A stretch of DNA of 7,170 nucleotides from Candidatus Sumerlaeota bacterium (GTDB lineage Bacteria; Sumerlaeota; Sumerlaeia; JADFCT01), in NCBI GenBank assembly GCA_017161665.1, contig JADFCT010000199.1:1-7170 (forward strand), given 5' to 3'. Below, in pieces: positions 6,950 through 7,170 of the stretch. The position numbers and the translations under genes are program-made. The notes beneath the pieces were generated by a model. The model saw only the letters and a list, made by a program, of their open reading frames with translations, had not been told where the DNA came from and did no database searches. How positions within the stretch are numbered: the first letter of the stretch is position 1; each line of letters opens with the position of its first letter.

Positions 6950-7170
6950 ATGATAAGCGTCATCGTCAGCACGGGACAACCTCCAGAATGGGATACGCAT
7001 CAACAGCACGTGGCGGCGCATATCGGCGCGGAATTTGAGTATATTCGCATCGACAATCGAGGAGCCGCTATGAGCTTGAGCGCAGCCTATAATAAAGGCG
7101 TTGAGCGCGCGCAAGGGGATATTCTGGTTTTTGTTCATGACGATGTCTTCTTCCTGACCATGAACTGGGG
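6950..7170 (+). CDS. Family-2-type glycosyltransferase, N-terminal 73 codons, cut by the window edge
   Basis: The protein begins MISVIVST, the usual first beta strand of a GT-A fold nucleotide-sugar glycosyltransferase, directly at the start codon. The central segment AAYNKGVERAQGDILVFVHDDV (split here as AAYNKGVERA, 45-54, and QGDILVFVHDDV, 55-66) has the family pattern N-K-G, A-x-G-D, then an acidic pair after a hydrophobic strand. D64-D65 in HDDV take the place of the metal- and sugar-nucleotide-binding DxD motif. No signal peptide is visible, which fits a cytoplasmic or membrane-face enzyme. It would transfer a sugar to a polysaccharide, glycan or protein; donor and acceptor cannot be read. 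The gene runs off the right edge. It is divergent from the oxidoreductase, 226 bases away, and has its own probable promoter. Confidence 0.85.
   Translation, partial: MISVIVSTGQPPEWDTHQQHVAAHIGAEFEYIRIDNRGAAMSLSAAYNKGVERAQGDILVFVHDDVFFLTMNW

Noticed and set aside
6784..7038. 84-codon plus-strand open frame across the divergent intergenic region
   Set aside because: It overlaps the glycosyltransferase start in another frame, and its basic, motif-free product looks like random translation.

Overview
The window holds three genes and two short intergenic regions. There are no RNA genes, mobile elements or CRISPR arrays that I can see. Base composition is moderately GC-rich by eye. A Tat-exported Gfo/Idh/MocA oxidoreductase beside a giant multi-domain protein suggests a Planctomycetota/Verrucomicrobiota/Lentisphaerota-type bacterium or a related candidate phylum such as Hydrogenedentota. 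That is a judgement from protein style only; there is no rRNA or other phylogenetic marker here.

Positions 1-5343 (+) hold the C-terminal 1780 residues of a giant protein whose beginning lies left of the window. It has a beta-rich first part, an Ig-like segment, two calcium-loop-like motifs, a long helical/coiled-coil section with a hydrophobic, glycine-rich interruption, and a conserved-looking C-terminal beta domain. Its last third follows the same order as the channel helices and TcB-binding region of TcA subunits of insecticidal Tc toxins. This is the most interesting signal in the window, but it rests on pattern reading and is unproven.

Positions 5344-5469 are a convergent intergenic region with a 14-bp perfect stem-loop, probably a shared terminator. 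Positions 5470-6723 (-) encode a complete 417-residue NAD(P)-dependent Gfo/Idh/MocA oxidoreductase with a twin-arginine signal.

Positions 6724-6949 separate this gene from a divergent gene starting at 6950 (+). That gene is the first 73 codons of a family-2-type glycosyltransferase, cut by the right edge. The 226-bp region carries an AAAGCGCTTT palindrome at the oxidoreductase start, four TTCGT/ACGAA half-sites, and a plausible promoter and ribosome binding site for the glycosyltransferase. The three genes face in different directions (convergent, then divergent), so they do not form one operon. A shared role in surface or extracellular carbohydrate biology is possible but not shown.
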